Shown here: piece after piece, positions 8,268 to 16,726 of the stretch
How positions within the stretch are numbered: position 1 is the first letter of the stretch
Layout of the letters: every line of letters begins with the position of its first letter
Assembly: GCF_000472425.1 (NCBI RefSeq)
Contig: NZ_AXAI01000014.1
Location: forward strand, 124,168 to 188,167
Length of the DNA stretch: 64,000 nt
DNA from: Bradyrhizobium sp. Tv2a-2
GTDB taxonomy: Bacteria; Pseudomonadota; Alphaproteobacteria; Rhizobiales; Xanthobacteraceae
Direction: 5' to 3'
The notes under the pieces: model-generated
The model's input: the letters and a program-made list of their open reading frames with translations, nothing else
Database searches by the model: none
What the model was told of the DNA's origin: nothing
Made by a program: the position numbers and the translations under genes

Positions 8268-9043
8268 GACTGGCTGGCAGTGCACTGGTCGCTTGCGCGC
8301 TTCTCAACGCGACTGCTTTGCACGCCGGCGACGAAGCACAGCTTCTCGCACCGACCGGCCATTTGCGCGTAGGTGTTTATGTCGGCAGCCCGACCTCGAT
8401 GGTGACTGATCCCGTCAGCCATGAAACCCATGGCGTGACCTATGAGCTGGGCAAGGAATTCGCCGACCGGCTGCACGTCCCGGTCGACTACGTTCCCTTC
8501 CTGCGGATTGCAGAGGTCGTCGGCGCAATTAAAGATGGCAAGGTCGATTTCACCGTTACCAACGCGACGCCGGTGCGCGCGAAAGACGTTGACTTCAGCC
8601 AGACGCTGCTAGCCGTCGAACTCGGCTATCTTGTGCCGGCCAATTCACCAATTACGAGCGCCAAAGCGCTGGAGCGTCCGGGCATCCGCATCGGCGTGAC
8701 CAAGGGTGGCACCTCAGAGCGGGTACTGTCTGAAACGTTAGGGAATGCCACCATCATCTCCAAGGAAAGTGTCGCACGTGGCATCGAGGCGATCCGCAAG
8801 GGCGAGCTCGATGTCTATGCCACCAACAAGGCGATCCTGTTCCAGATGGCGGAACAGCTGCCGGGCGCGCGCGTGCTGGACGGCAATTGGGGACAGGAGC
8901 ACATGGCCATCGCCGTTCCCAAGGGACGCGACAGCGCAAAGCCGTTTCTCGATGCCTTTGTCCGGGATGTCCAGTCGAACGGACGGCTCGAGCAGGTCGA
9001 GGCGCAAGCGGGGCTGAAGGGCGCGGTCAAGCCGAAGGATTGA
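8225..9043 (+). CDS. Amino-acid-type ABC transporter substrate-binding protein (SBP_bac_3)
   Basis: 272 aa with a hydrophobic leader (LAGSALVACALLNATALHA) and a family-3 solute-binding body: HLRVGVYVGSPTSMV, GVTYELGKEFADRL, then a second lobe starting near IRIGVTKGGTSERV. The ATG at 8225 lies inside the end of the preceding gene (43-bp overlap) but has a strong GGAGG 7 nt upstream; a GTG at 8264 overlapping the previous stop is the alternative. No permease or ATPase of this class is adjacent, so it may work with the neighbouring uptake systems or act as a sensor input. Confidence 0.85.
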   Translation: MGAGVEGSQHSRAVRLAGSALVACALLNATALHAGDEAQLLAPTGHLRVGVYVGSPTSMVTDPVSHETHGVTYELGKEFADRLHVPVDYVPFLRIAEVVGAIKDGKVDFTVTNATPVRAKDVDFSQTLLAVELGYLVPANSPITSAKALERPGIRIGVTKGGTSERVLSETLGNATIISKESVARGIEAIRKGELDVYATNKAILFQMAEQLPGARVLDGNWGQEHMAIAVPKGRDSAKPFLDAFVRDVQSNGRLEQVEAQAGLKGAVKPKD

Positions 9044-9055
9044 CCGCGCGCCACG

Positions 9056-10021
9056 TCAGGAGTGCTTGGCCTCAACCGGCGGCGTGCCGTGGGTGTGGAA
9101 GGACTCAATCGTCTTCAAGCCCCAGGCCTGGCCCTTCTTGCGTTCGGCCTCGGTCCAGACGATCGGCTTCCAGTCCGGCGCCAGCACCAGCCGCGCGCCG
9201 GCATTCGCAACCTCGACGCGGTTGCCACCGGGCTCATAGACATAGAGGAAGAAGGTCTGCTGCACAGCATGCTTGTGCGGGCCCGTCTCGATATAGACGC
9301 CGTTCTCCAGGAAGATATCCGCAGCGCGCAGGATTTCCTCGCGGCTGTCGAGCGCATAGGTCACGTGGTGAAAGCGGCCCTTGGTGCCGGTGTGATCGCG
9401 CGTATAGGCGAAGTCATAGCTCTTGTTGGTGAAGGTCAGCCACATGCCGGCCTCGGTGCCGTCGTCGAGCACGATCTGCTCGGTGGTGCGCGCACCGAGA
9501 TATTTTTCGAAGAACAGCCGGTTTGCCTTGATATCGGCCGCGAGCCCGTTGAAATGGTCAAGCCGGCGCACATTGACGCCGCGTGCGGGAAAGCGCTGCG
9601 CCTGGTTCTTCAGTGACGGCGTTTGCTCGGGCGACGGCTTGAACCACTCCGTCTCGTAATAGAGTTCGAGCAGATGGCCGTCAGGATCGCGGAACTGGTA
9701 GGCCGGCCCGTGCCCGATGTCGCCGTCTATCCAGCCCACCTCGAAGCCGGAGCCTTTCAACGCGGCAACCCGCCGCTCCAGCGCCTGCGGGCTGCGGGCA
9801 CGGAACGCCGCATGCCCGAGGCCCGAGGTCTTCGATCCCGTCAGCTTCAGCGAGTAGCGCTCATAATCGTCCCAGCCCCGCAGATAGACGGAATCGCCCT
9901 TGGTGCCGCTTACGGTCATGCCGAGCACATCGACAAAGAAGGACAGGCTCTTGTCCGGCACCGGCGAGAAGATTTCGAGATGGGCAAGATGGGCCACATC
10001 CATGATCGGTTCGTTTTGCAT
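9056..10021 (-). CDS. Extradiol ring-cleavage dioxygenase-like VOC protein
   Basis: 321 aa from the ATG at 10021 (MQNEPIMDVAHLAHLEIF; a further ATG lies 7 codons upstream). Two tandem vicinal-oxygen-chelate modules form a type I extradiol dioxygenase layout. In the C-terminal module the 2-His-1-Glu iron ligands are visible: His in RRLDHFN, His in GRFHHVTYAL and Glu in GNRVEVA. Such enzymes cleave catecholic rings next to the hydroxyls. The substrate is not predictable from sequence; it could supply the ring-fission step otherwise missing from this cluster. Confidence 0.82.
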   Translation of the reverse strand: MQNEPIMDVAHLAHLEIFSPVPDKSLSFFVDVLGMTVSGTKGDSVYLRGWDDYERYSLKLTGSKTSGLGHAAFRARSPQALERRVAALKGSGFEVGWIDGDIGHGPAYQFRDPDGHLLELYYETEWFKPSPEQTPSLKNQAQRFPARGVNVRRLDHFNGLAADIKANRLFFEKYLGARTTEQIVLDDGTEAGMWLTFTNKSYDFAYTRDHTGTKGRFHHVTYALDSREEILRAADIFLENGVYIETGPHKHAVQQTFFLYVYEPGGNRVEVANAGARLVLAPDWKPIVWTEAERKKGQAWGLKTIESFHTHGTPPVEAKHS

Positions 10022-10077
10022 CGTGTCGACCTGCTGTTTCATTTCAATTTATGAAAACGGACGCAGCGCAGAGCGGC

Positions 10078-10254
10078 TCATGCGCCGCGTGCCAAATGCT
10101 TCCCGGCGATGTAGCCGAATGTCAGCGCCGGTCCAAGCGTAATTCCCGGGCCCGGATAGTTTCCGTTCATGATCGAGGTCATGTCGTTGCCGCAAGCGCA
10201 GAGCCCAGCGATGACAGAGCCGTCATCGTGCAGTACAATGACGTCATAGGCTTC
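10078..10254 (-). pseudogene. C-terminal stump of an FAD-dependent dehydrogenase
   Basis: The frame reads AYDVIVLHDDGSVIAGLCAC then GNDMTSIMNG, PGPGITLGPALTFGYIAGKH and a stop at 10078. This is the characteristic C-terminal flavin-binding end of fumarate-reductase/3-ketosteroid-dehydrogenase-like flavoproteins, which are normally ~550 aa. Only ~58 codons remain, and the IclR gene ends 34 bp upstream, so the 5' part has been deleted. Confidence 0.8.
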
Positions 10255-10287
10255 CGAGCGAGGACGTGTAGCCGCAGGCATCTTCCG

Positions 10288-11172
10288 CTAGTCCCGACAG
10301 CCGAACTCCGCCGACAGCCGCCGTGCCGCAGCCTGCACGGCCCGCGCGCGACCTTGCAGGGCCTGGATATTGAGGCGCCAGATCGGTCCGGAAATGCCGA
10401 CTGCCCCCATGATCTGGCCGGTGAAATCCTTCACGGGCACGGCGATGCAACGCACCTCGGGATTGAACTCGCCGTCATCGAAAGCAATTCCACTTTGCCG
10501 GACGTCCTCGATGTTCTTCCGAAGGGCGGCGGCATCGGTGATGGAGTTCTGCGTCACCGGCGCAAGCTCCACGCGCTTTAAAAAGCCGTCGAGCAGCTCC
10601 GGTTTCAGCGCCGCGAGGATGACCTTGCCCAGCGCCGTGCAATGCGCGGGGCGAACGACGCCGACCCGCTCCGTCAACTGGAACGCGCCGGTGCCGGCCG
10701 TGCGCGCAATCACCACGACGGAATCGCCCATGGGCACGGCAAAATGGCCGCTCTCGCCGGTCTCGCGCGACAGGTCTTCCAGCACAGGCGTAGCGAGACT
10801 GACCATCTCGATCTCGTCGAGCGCGTTCGCGGCAAGCGCGAACAGCGGCCGGCCGATCCGATAGCGCTTGTCGTCCTTGATCTGGCGGATGTAACCGAGC
10901 GAAACCATGGTCTTGACCAGGTGAAAGGTCGTGCTGTTGTGCAAGCCAACCTTCCGACTCAGTTCGGCGAGATTGATGCCGTCGCGGCTGCGCGCGACTT
11001 CTTCCAGAATGCTGAAGGCACGCGCGAGCGACTGCACGCCGCCGGCGCGCTTGTCGTCCGGCGCCTCGATTGCGGCCGGTGGCTGCGGCGCCGCCGCGGC
11101 CTCGCCGTTGCTTGCGCTCTCGGCCACACCCTTGCCGCGGCTCTTGGCTCCGCTCTGTGTCCTCACATTCAT
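10288..11172 (-). CDS. IclR family transcriptional regulator
   Basis: 294 aa from the ATG at 11172; an ATG at 11217 would overlap the cupin gene by 20 bp. An Ala/Pro-rich N-terminal tail precedes the winged-helix domain (about residues 45-105: LARAFSILEEVARSRDGINL, LSRKVGLHNSTTFHLVKTM). The C-terminal IclR effector domain contains HCTALGKVILA and CIAVPVKD. These proteins sense aromatic or carboxylic acids. The cupin, SDR and TPP genes upstream on the same strand and the ring-cleavage gene downstream are the likely targets. Confidence 0.9.
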   Translation of the reverse strand: MNVRTQSGAKSRGKGVAESASNGEAAAAPQPPAAIEAPDDKRAGGVQSLARAFSILEEVARSRDGINLAELSRKVGLHNSTTFHLVKTMVSLGYIRQIKDDKRYRIGRPLFALAANALDEIEMVSLATPVLEDLSRETGESGHFAVPMGDSVVVIARTAGTGAFQLTERVGVVRPAHCTALGKVILAALKPELLDGFLKRVELAPVTQNSITDAAALRKNIEDVRQSGIAFDDGEFNPEVRCIAVPVKDFTGQIMGAVGISGPIWRLNIQALQGRARAVQAAARRLSAEFGCRD

Positions 11173-11197
11173 CGGTTCTGCTCGCTTTCCGTTTTCG

Positions 11198-11581
11198 TCA
11201 GACCGGTCCCTCGTCATCCGTCACCGGCGAAGTGACGACCAGAAAAACCAGATCGACCAGGCCCGAATTGGCGATCGAGTGCTCGACACCCGGTGGCAGG
11301 AAGATGACATCGTGCTTGCGCACCACTTGGCGGGTGTTGCCGATCTCCATCAATCCCTCGCCTTTGAGCACATGATAGACCTGCTCCTGGACCGCATGCT
11401 TGTGCTTTGCGACATGGGCCATCGGCTGATACATCGAAATCCGGTAATCGATATGCTTTGAGCCTGCCGTCTCCGGCATCACCAGCGGTTTTGACAGCGC
11501 GCCGCCAAAATGATTGGGAAACTCCCGCCACGGCACTTCGGCGATGTTGCGGATGATTGCGCCGCCTTGTTCAGAAGCCAT
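11198..11581 (-). CDS. Small cupin-domain protein
   Basis: 127 aa, a single cupin barrel. Motif 1 is in HVAKHKHAVQEQVYHVLKGE (two His and a Glu/Gln position), and motif 2 in PPGVEHSIANSG. The metal ligands look present, so it may be a small dioxygenase, isomerase or ligand-binding protein. It lies 25 bp before the IclR start and 25 bp after the SDR, within a same-strand run. No specific reaction can be assigned. Confidence 0.85.
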   Translation of the reverse strand: MASEQGGAIIRNIAEVPWREFPNHFGGALSKPLVMPETAGSKHIDYRISMYQPMAHVAKHKHAVQEQVYHVLKGEGLMEIGNTRQVVRKHDVIFLPPGVEHSIANSGLVDLVFLVVTSPVTDDEGPV

Positions 11582-11606
11582 CGAGCGTCTCCTTTAATCG
11601 CCTACA

Positions 11607-12311
11607 TCAGGACACTAGCGCGCCGCCATCGAGATAGACCACCGATCCCGTGGCAAATCCGATGGTCATGAAGGCCAGGATCTGGCGTGCGATATCCTCG
11701 CCGACCCCGACCCGTCCCACCGGGAGCGAGGCCGCAGTTTTCGCCAGCATCTCCTGCCGCGTGGCTTCCGGCATCGCCGCGCGGATCGGGGTATCGATCA
11801 CGCCGGGCGACACCGCGTTGACGCGCACCGGCGCGAGTTCGAGCGCCAGGCTTCGCGCCAGCGATTCGATCGCACCGTTCGCCGCCCCCACGATCGCGGA
11901 GGCCGGCCGCGGCCTGATGCTGAGAAAGCCCGAGACCAGTGTCAGGGAGCCGCCCTTGCGGATCTCTGCCGAACGCGCTACGCGCCAGGCACCCCAGAAC
12001 TTGCCTTCCATGGTGGCGCGCACATCCTCCATGGGCACCGTCTTGAACGGTCCTGAGCGCAACTGGGCGGCCGTGACGACGACGTGATCGACGACGCCGA
12101 CCGACTTGAACAGCGCCGCCACGCTGTCGTCGCTGGTGACGTCGGCGACCATGGCCGTGGCACCGATCTTTTCGGCAGCAGGCGTGAGCCGATCCTTGTT
12201 GCGCGAGGCGATCACGACCTCGGCACCTTCTTTTTTCGCAAGCTCCGCCGTCGCAAGCCCAATGCCGGACGAACCGCCGACCACAACCACTTTTTGTCCT
12301 GCAAGCAACAT
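11607..12311 (-). CDS. SDR family protein lacking the YxxxK catalytic pair
   Basis: 234 aa; the ATG at 12311 has GAGGGA 7 nt upstream. The Rossmann glycine motif GGSSGIG (about residues 11-17) and an NAxxx-like region are normal, and the post-catalytic helix GAIESLARSLALEL followed by PVRVNAVSPG is typical. However, where YxxxK should be, the sequence is VGAAN: Tyr is replaced by Val and Lys by Asn. It can probably still bind NAD(P)H but not work by the usual SDR mechanism. It sits between the TPP enzyme and the cupin on the same strand. Confidence 0.85.
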   Translation of the reverse strand: MLLAGQKVVVVGGSSGIGLATAELAKKEGAEVVIASRNKDRLTPAAEKIGATAMVADVTSDDSVAALFKSVGVVDHVVVTAAQLRSGPFKTVPMEDVRATMEGKFWGAWRVARSAEIRKGGSLTLVSGFLSIRPRPASAIVGAANGAIESLARSLALELAPVRVNAVSPGVIDTPIRAAMPEATRQEMLAKTAASLPVGRVGVGEDIARQILAFMTIGFATGSVVYLDGGALVS

Positions 12312-12360
12312 CGCGTTCCCTCTGCTCACCTCAAGCTTTGTTTCCTTGATATCCGGCCAT

Positions 12361-14163
12361 TTACGTCGGCTGAAACTGCACACCAATGCCCGGCCTGCTG
12401 CGGCCGAGCCCCGGCAGTTCCCAAACGCCGGCACCGGCGGGATTGATGTCCGCGGCAATATCGACATCGATCAGATAGGGTTTGTTGGCGGCAATGCCTT
12501 TGCGGATCGCCTCGCCGATATCGCCGGCGCGATCGACGCGCACGCCCTCGACGCCACAGGAGCGCGCCATCGCCGCGAAATCCGGATTGTAGCGCTGGCC
12601 GGTCATGGGATCGTGGAAGTCGGTCGCAAGCTCACGGCCCTCGAGATAACCCCGCTGCAAGCCGCGGATCGAGGCATAGGCGTAATTGTTCCAGACCACC
12701 CAGACCACAGGCAGATTGTATTCGACTGCGGTGCCGAGCACGTTGGCGTGCATGAAGAAGGCGCCGTCGCCGCAGACGGAGACGCAGGGACGGTCGGGGG
12801 CTGCGAATTTTGCACCCATCACGCCAGCGACACCGAAGCCCATCGGGCCAAAGCCCATCGAGCCGATCAGCGAATCCGGACGCTTGGGCTTGCAGAAGCC
12901 GAGCAGCCAGTTGTGATGCACACCGATGTCGCTGACCAGGATCGCGTCTTCCGGCAGCGCCTTGTCGATCTCATGCGCCGCACGCTGCGGATTGACCGGC
13001 GTGGTGTCGTCGGAAAAGCCGGGCGCGACGAACTTGTCCCATTCCTTGCGATAGACATCGATCTGCGCCAGCCACTCTTTGCGCGCGTCTTCCTTCTTCC
13101 TGAGGTCGCTGCGGCGATCTAGCTCGTCGTTGATCTGGCGCAGGAAGGTGCGGACATCGGCCATCAGGCCGAGCGCGACCGGATAGTTGCGCCCGATCTC
13201 CTCGGGATCGATGTCGACATGAATGAGCCGCGTCGGCGGAATGGTAAAGGAGTAGCCGGGAATCCATGAGCTCGATGTCCGGTCGTCGAAGCGGACACCG
13301 AGTGCCATCAGCACGTCGGCCTGGCGCGTGGCGTGATTGGCCTGGTAGTGCCCAGCGCGCGCGACAAGCCCAAGCGCCAGCGGGTGGTTGACGTCGAGCG
13401 CGCCCAATCCGCTTGCGGAAGCCGCCACCGGAATCTGCAAGCGCTCGGCGAGACGCTTCAACTCCTCGCTCGCGCCGCCGTAACGCACGCCTTGGCCAAC
13501 CAGCATCACCGGCCGCTCGGCGCTCAACAACATATCGACGGCTTTCACGACGCCTTCGGGATCGGCGCCGCAGCGGCTGGAAATGTTGGCGTTCCAGCTC
13601 TGCGCGTTGGGCGCCTCCTCCGCCGCCGACTCCATGAATACGTCGAACGGAACGTCGAGCACCACCGGTCCCGGCCGCCCGGTCACCATGGTCTTCCAAG
13701 CCTGCCGCACGGCAAGCGGCACCATCTCGCCGCGCGTCGGCTGGAACACCTTCTTGCACATGGTGCGCACGGTGGAGGGGAAGTCGGCCTGATAATGCCG
13801 GTACATCTCCTGGAACGCGCCGCGATTGAACTGGCTGGTCGGCACGTTGCCGGTCACCGCCATGAACGGGACGGAGTCGAGGAAGGCGTTGGCGAGCGAG
13901 ATCGGCAGGTTTGCGGAGCCAGGGCCACAGGATGTGAAGCTCGCGGTCGGCTTGCCGGAGACGCGGTAATACACGTCGGCCATGAAGCCGGCGACGCTCT
14001 CATGATGCACCGAGATGGTCTTGATTTCGGAGGAGCGCTCATAGAGCGCGTCGATGAACTGGATGTTGCCGTGGCCGCACAGGCCGAACACCTGCGGTAC
14101 CTTCTCCTGAATCAGGTAATCGACAATGACCTGGGCACCGTTGAGTGCATTGCGCGACGGCAT
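12361..14163 (-). CDS. Thiamine-diphosphate enzyme, acetolactate synthase large-subunit-like
   Basis: 600 aa; the ATG at 14163 has AGGAGG 9 nt upstream. The N-terminal PYR domain carries the activating Glu in SVHHESVAGFMADVYYR, the middle domain is the FAD/DHAP-synthase-like fold, and the C-terminal PP domain has the cofactor motif GDGAFFMHANVLGTAVEYNL ending in NN. Members include acetolactate synthase, glyoxylate carboligase, sulfoacetaldehyde acetyltransferase and benzoylformate decarboxylase. No regulatory subunit is nearby, which argues for a catabolic 2-oxo-acid role. It is divergent from the ABC transporter operon across a shared regulatory region. Confidence 0.88.
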   Translation of the reverse strand: MPSRNALNGAQVIVDYLIQEKVPQVFGLCGHGNIQFIDALYERSSEIKTISVHHESVAGFMADVYYRVSGKPTASFTSCGPGSANLPISLANAFLDSVPFMAVTGNVPTSQFNRGAFQEMYRHYQADFPSTVRTMCKKVFQPTRGEMVPLAVRQAWKTMVTGRPGPVVLDVPFDVFMESAAEEAPNAQSWNANISSRCGADPEGVVKAVDMLLSAERPVMLVGQGVRYGGASEELKRLAERLQIPVAASASGLGALDVNHPLALGLVARAGHYQANHATRQADVLMALGVRFDDRTSSSWIPGYSFTIPPTRLIHVDIDPEEIGRNYPVALGLMADVRTFLRQINDELDRRSDLRKKEDARKEWLAQIDVYRKEWDKFVAPGFSDDTTPVNPQRAAHEIDKALPEDAILVSDIGVHHNWLLGFCKPKRPDSLIGSMGFGPMGFGVAGVMGAKFAAPDRPCVSVCGDGAFFMHANVLGTAVEYNLPVVWVVWNNYAYASIRGLQRGYLEGRELATDFHDPMTGQRYNPDFAAMARSCGVEGVRVDRAGDIGEAIRKGIAANKPYLIDVDIAADINPAGAGVWELPGLGRSRPGIGVQFQPT

Positions 14164-14245
14164 GAGCTCGCTTCCTCCTGGACTTTCGGCTCGGATCGTC
14201 CACGACCGACTTCGTGTCCGCCCAAGGCGAGGCACGGTATTTATC

Positions 14246-14496
14246 ATATTGTTGCACGTCAATTAATATTGTCGCATCACCTAGGCGAGGCCGACCGAGA
14301 CCATAGCGGCCTGGTGTTTCGCTCGAGACCGCCAAGTGCGCGGCGATGGAGCATGATTTTCCTTCTCTGTAGGGCTCAGCGCGACCATATCGAACCGCGC
14401 CGCACCAATACTCTGGTCTTTCGACCAGTTGACATCGTCAGCCTGCTCCGGGAATATCTGTTCAACAATAAAAGAATACATTTCATAATGTCGCAA
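14246..14496. promoter_or_regulatory. Repeated TGCRACAATAT-like motif between divergent operons
   Basis: Three related 11-mers are present: ATATTGTTGCA at 14246 and ATATTGTCGCA at 14266 (20 bp apart, two helical turns) near the TPP-enzyme promoter, and ATAATGTCGCA at 14485 just upstream of the binding-protein gene. An inverted, weaker version (TTCAACAATAA) is at 14461. This is consistent with one regulator, perhaps the neighbouring IclR protein, controlling both directions. Confidence 0.5.
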
Positions 14497-14516
14497 ATAT
14501 TGGGAGGGAAATCACC

Positions 14517-15761
14517 ATGCTGCGGGTCTCGAGACGGCGGCTTCTCACGACCGGCGCGGCGCTGGCAGGCGTCTCTGCGCTCGGCTTTCCGGCCATCAGC
14601 TATGGCCAGAGCGACAAGATCAAGATCGGTCATCTCACGCCGCTCACCGGCTTTCTCGGCGCAATCGGCAGCTACGCGCAGCTTGGCGTGAAGCTGGCCG
14701 CGGAAGAACTCAACCAGAGCGGCGGCATTCTGGGCAGGCAAATCGACCTGATCTCGGAAGACTCGGTCAACCCGGCGACGGCCTCGACCAAGGCGCAGCG
14801 CATGATCGAGCAGGATGGTGCCGTCGTGCTGCTCGGCGAAATTTCCTCGGCGTCGTCGCTGACGATCATGCAGGTCGCCCAACGCAACAAGAAGGTATTT
14901 TTCTCGACCGGCGCCCGCTCGGATGCGCTGCGCGGCAAGGACTGCAACCGCTATGCCTTCCACTGCGACATTCCGAACACCGTGATGGTCAACGCCGTCG
15001 GCACCGCGCTCAAGGAGAAGGGCATGGTGAAGGGCAAGAAGTTCTTCACGCTGACCGCGGATTACATTTTCGGTCATGACCTGCTCAAGGCGGCAAAACT
15101 CTTCTTCGCCGCCAATGACGCCAACCTGATCGGCGATGAATTGATCGCAACCGACGTCACCGATTTCAGCCCCTACCTGCTGAAAGTCCGCCAGGCCAAG
15201 CCCGACGTGGTCTGCTGCAACCTCGCCGGCAACCAGGTGACCAACCTGGTCAAGCAATATGCGGAGTTCGGCTTCCCCTATCCTCTGGTCGGCTTCAACC
15301 TCAACACAGGCGACGCCTGGGCGGCTGGCGCGGGCAATCTCAGCGGCACCTGGCCGACCGTCTGGTATCACACTCTCGACAATCCCCAGTCGAAGGCCTT
15401 CGTCGCCGCCTTCACCAAGAAATATGGCAAGCCGCCGGAGAACCACGCCTGGATCGACTACGTCACGTTGAAACTTCTGGCGCAGGCGGTCAACGAGACC
15501 AAGTCGACGGACAGCGAAGCGCTGATCACCTATTTCGAGAAGCAGTCGCAGTTCGACATCATGAAGGCGCGCAAGGCCTATTTCCGCAGCTGGGACCATC
15601 AGCTGGTGCAGGAAGCCTATCCCTTCACGGTGAAGCCGAAGGAGGAGATGAAGGATCAGTGGGACATGCTGGTGCTGGGCGACGCGGTGCCGGCGGGCGG
15701 CGCGCCGCTGGAATCGATCTATCCGACCAAAGAGCAGAATCCCTGTGAAATGAAGACCTGA
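14517..15761 (+). CDS. Branched-chain amino-acid-type ABC transporter substrate-binding protein
   Basis: 414 aa; GGGAGG lies 9 nt before the ATG. The N terminus SRRRLLTTGAALAGVSALG is a twin-arginine-like leader ending near SYGQS. The mature part is a type I periplasmic binding fold (IKIGHLTPLTGFLGAIGSYA, GGILGRQIDL). The family (LivK/amide-urea binding) takes amino acids, short amides or aromatic acids. Its position next to aromatic-acid genes suggests an aromatic or aliphatic carboxylate ligand. The permease and ATPase genes follow. Confidence 0.92.
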   Translation: MLRVSRRRLLTTGAALAGVSALGFPAISYGQSDKIKIGHLTPLTGFLGAIGSYAQLGVKLAAEELNQSGGILGRQIDLISEDSVNPATASTKAQRMIEQDGAVVLLGEISSASSLTIMQVAQRNKKVFFSTGARSDALRGKDCNRYAFHCDIPNTVMVNAVGTALKEKGMVKGKKFFTLTADYIFGHDLLKAAKLFFAANDANLIGDELIATDVTDFSPYLLKVRQAKPDVVCCNLAGNQVTNLVKQYAEFGFPYPLVGFNLNTGDAWAAGAGNLSGTWPTVWYHTLDNPQSKAFVAAFTKKYGKPPENHAWIDYVTLKLLAQAVNETKSTDSEALITYFEKQSQFDIMKARKAYFRSWDHQLVQEAYPFTVKPKEEMKDQWDMLVLGDAVPAGGAPLESIYPTKEQNPCEMKT

Positions 15762-15850
15762 CGGCCGCCTCGCGCAGTCAAGCGGTTGGCGTCAACGGCG
15801 CCGGCACTGATGAGCCGGCGCCGCTTTCGTCGAAGACAAGCGGAACACAG

Positions 15851-16726
15851 ATGCAGTTCGAGTTCTTGCTGGAACAGGTGGTCAATGGCCTCGTGCTCGG
15901 AGGTTATTACCTGTTGATCGCGCTTGGGCTGTCGCTGATCTTCAGCGTCGGTGGCATCGTCAACCTCGCCCATGGCGCGTTCTACGCGCTCGGCGCCTAC
16001 GCTTCCGTCGAACTCACCAAATATCTCGGCTTCGGCCCCGCGGTGGTGATCTCGCCGATTGCGGTCGCGTTGCTTGGCATTCTCTTTGAGCGCTTCATCC
16101 TGCGACGTTTCTACACGGCCGATCCCATTCTCGGCCTGCTCGTCACCTTTGGGCTCGCGATGGTGACGGAACAGGCGATCCGGATCATCTGGGGCGCTGC
16201 GCCCCTGTCGGCCTCGATCCCGCCGGCTTTTCGCGGCTCGGTCTTTCTCGGCGACTTCCTGTTCTCGCGCTACCGCCTCCTGATCCTTGCCGTGGTCGCG
16301 GCGGTGCTGCTCGGCGTATGGCTGCTCTTGCACAAGACCTCGTTTGGGCGGGTGGTGCGCGCCGGCATGCAGCGGCCCGACATGGTGGCTGCACTCGGCA
16401 TCCGGTTGCAGCCCTACATGACCGCGATCGTGATGCTTGGCGTCGGCATGGCCGCGCTCGGCGGCGCTTTCTTCGCGCCGATCACTGTCGTGCATCCCGC
16501 GATGGGCGCCGAGATCATCACCGTTGCCTTTGTCGTCGTCGTGATCGGCGGTCTCGGCAGCTTCTGGGGCGTCGTGCTCGCAGCACTTCTGGTCGGCGTG
16601 GTGCGCGGCACCACCATCCACTTCGCGCCCGCAGCGGGCGAAGCCTCGATCTACATCCTGATGTTTGCGGTCTTGCTGGTGCGCCCGCGCGGGCTGCTCG
16701 GCGAGCGTATCGAGAAATTCGAATGA
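15851..16726 (+). CDS. livH: ABC transporter permease, LivH type
   Basis: 291 aa, about eight membrane segments. The N-terminal QVVNGLVLGGYYLLIALGLS and the VNLAHGAFYALGAYAS motif are characteristic of LivH permeases. It ends with an ATGA overlap with the next gene, so the permease and the fused permease-ATPase are translationally coupled. Confidence 0.92.
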   Translation: MQFEFLLEQVVNGLVLGGYYLLIALGLSLIFSVGGIVNLAHGAFYALGAYASVELTKYLGFGPAVVISPIAVALLGILFERFILRRFYTADPILGLLVTFGLAMVTEQAIRIIWGAAPLSASIPPAFRGSVFLGDFLFSRYRLLILAVVAAVLLGVWLLLHKTSFGRVVRAGMQRPDMVAALGIRLQPYMTAIVMLGVGMAALGGAFFAPITVVHPAMGAEIITVAFVVVVIGGLGSFWGVVLAALLVGVVRGTTIHFAPAAGEASIYILMFAVLLVRPRGLLGERIEKFE

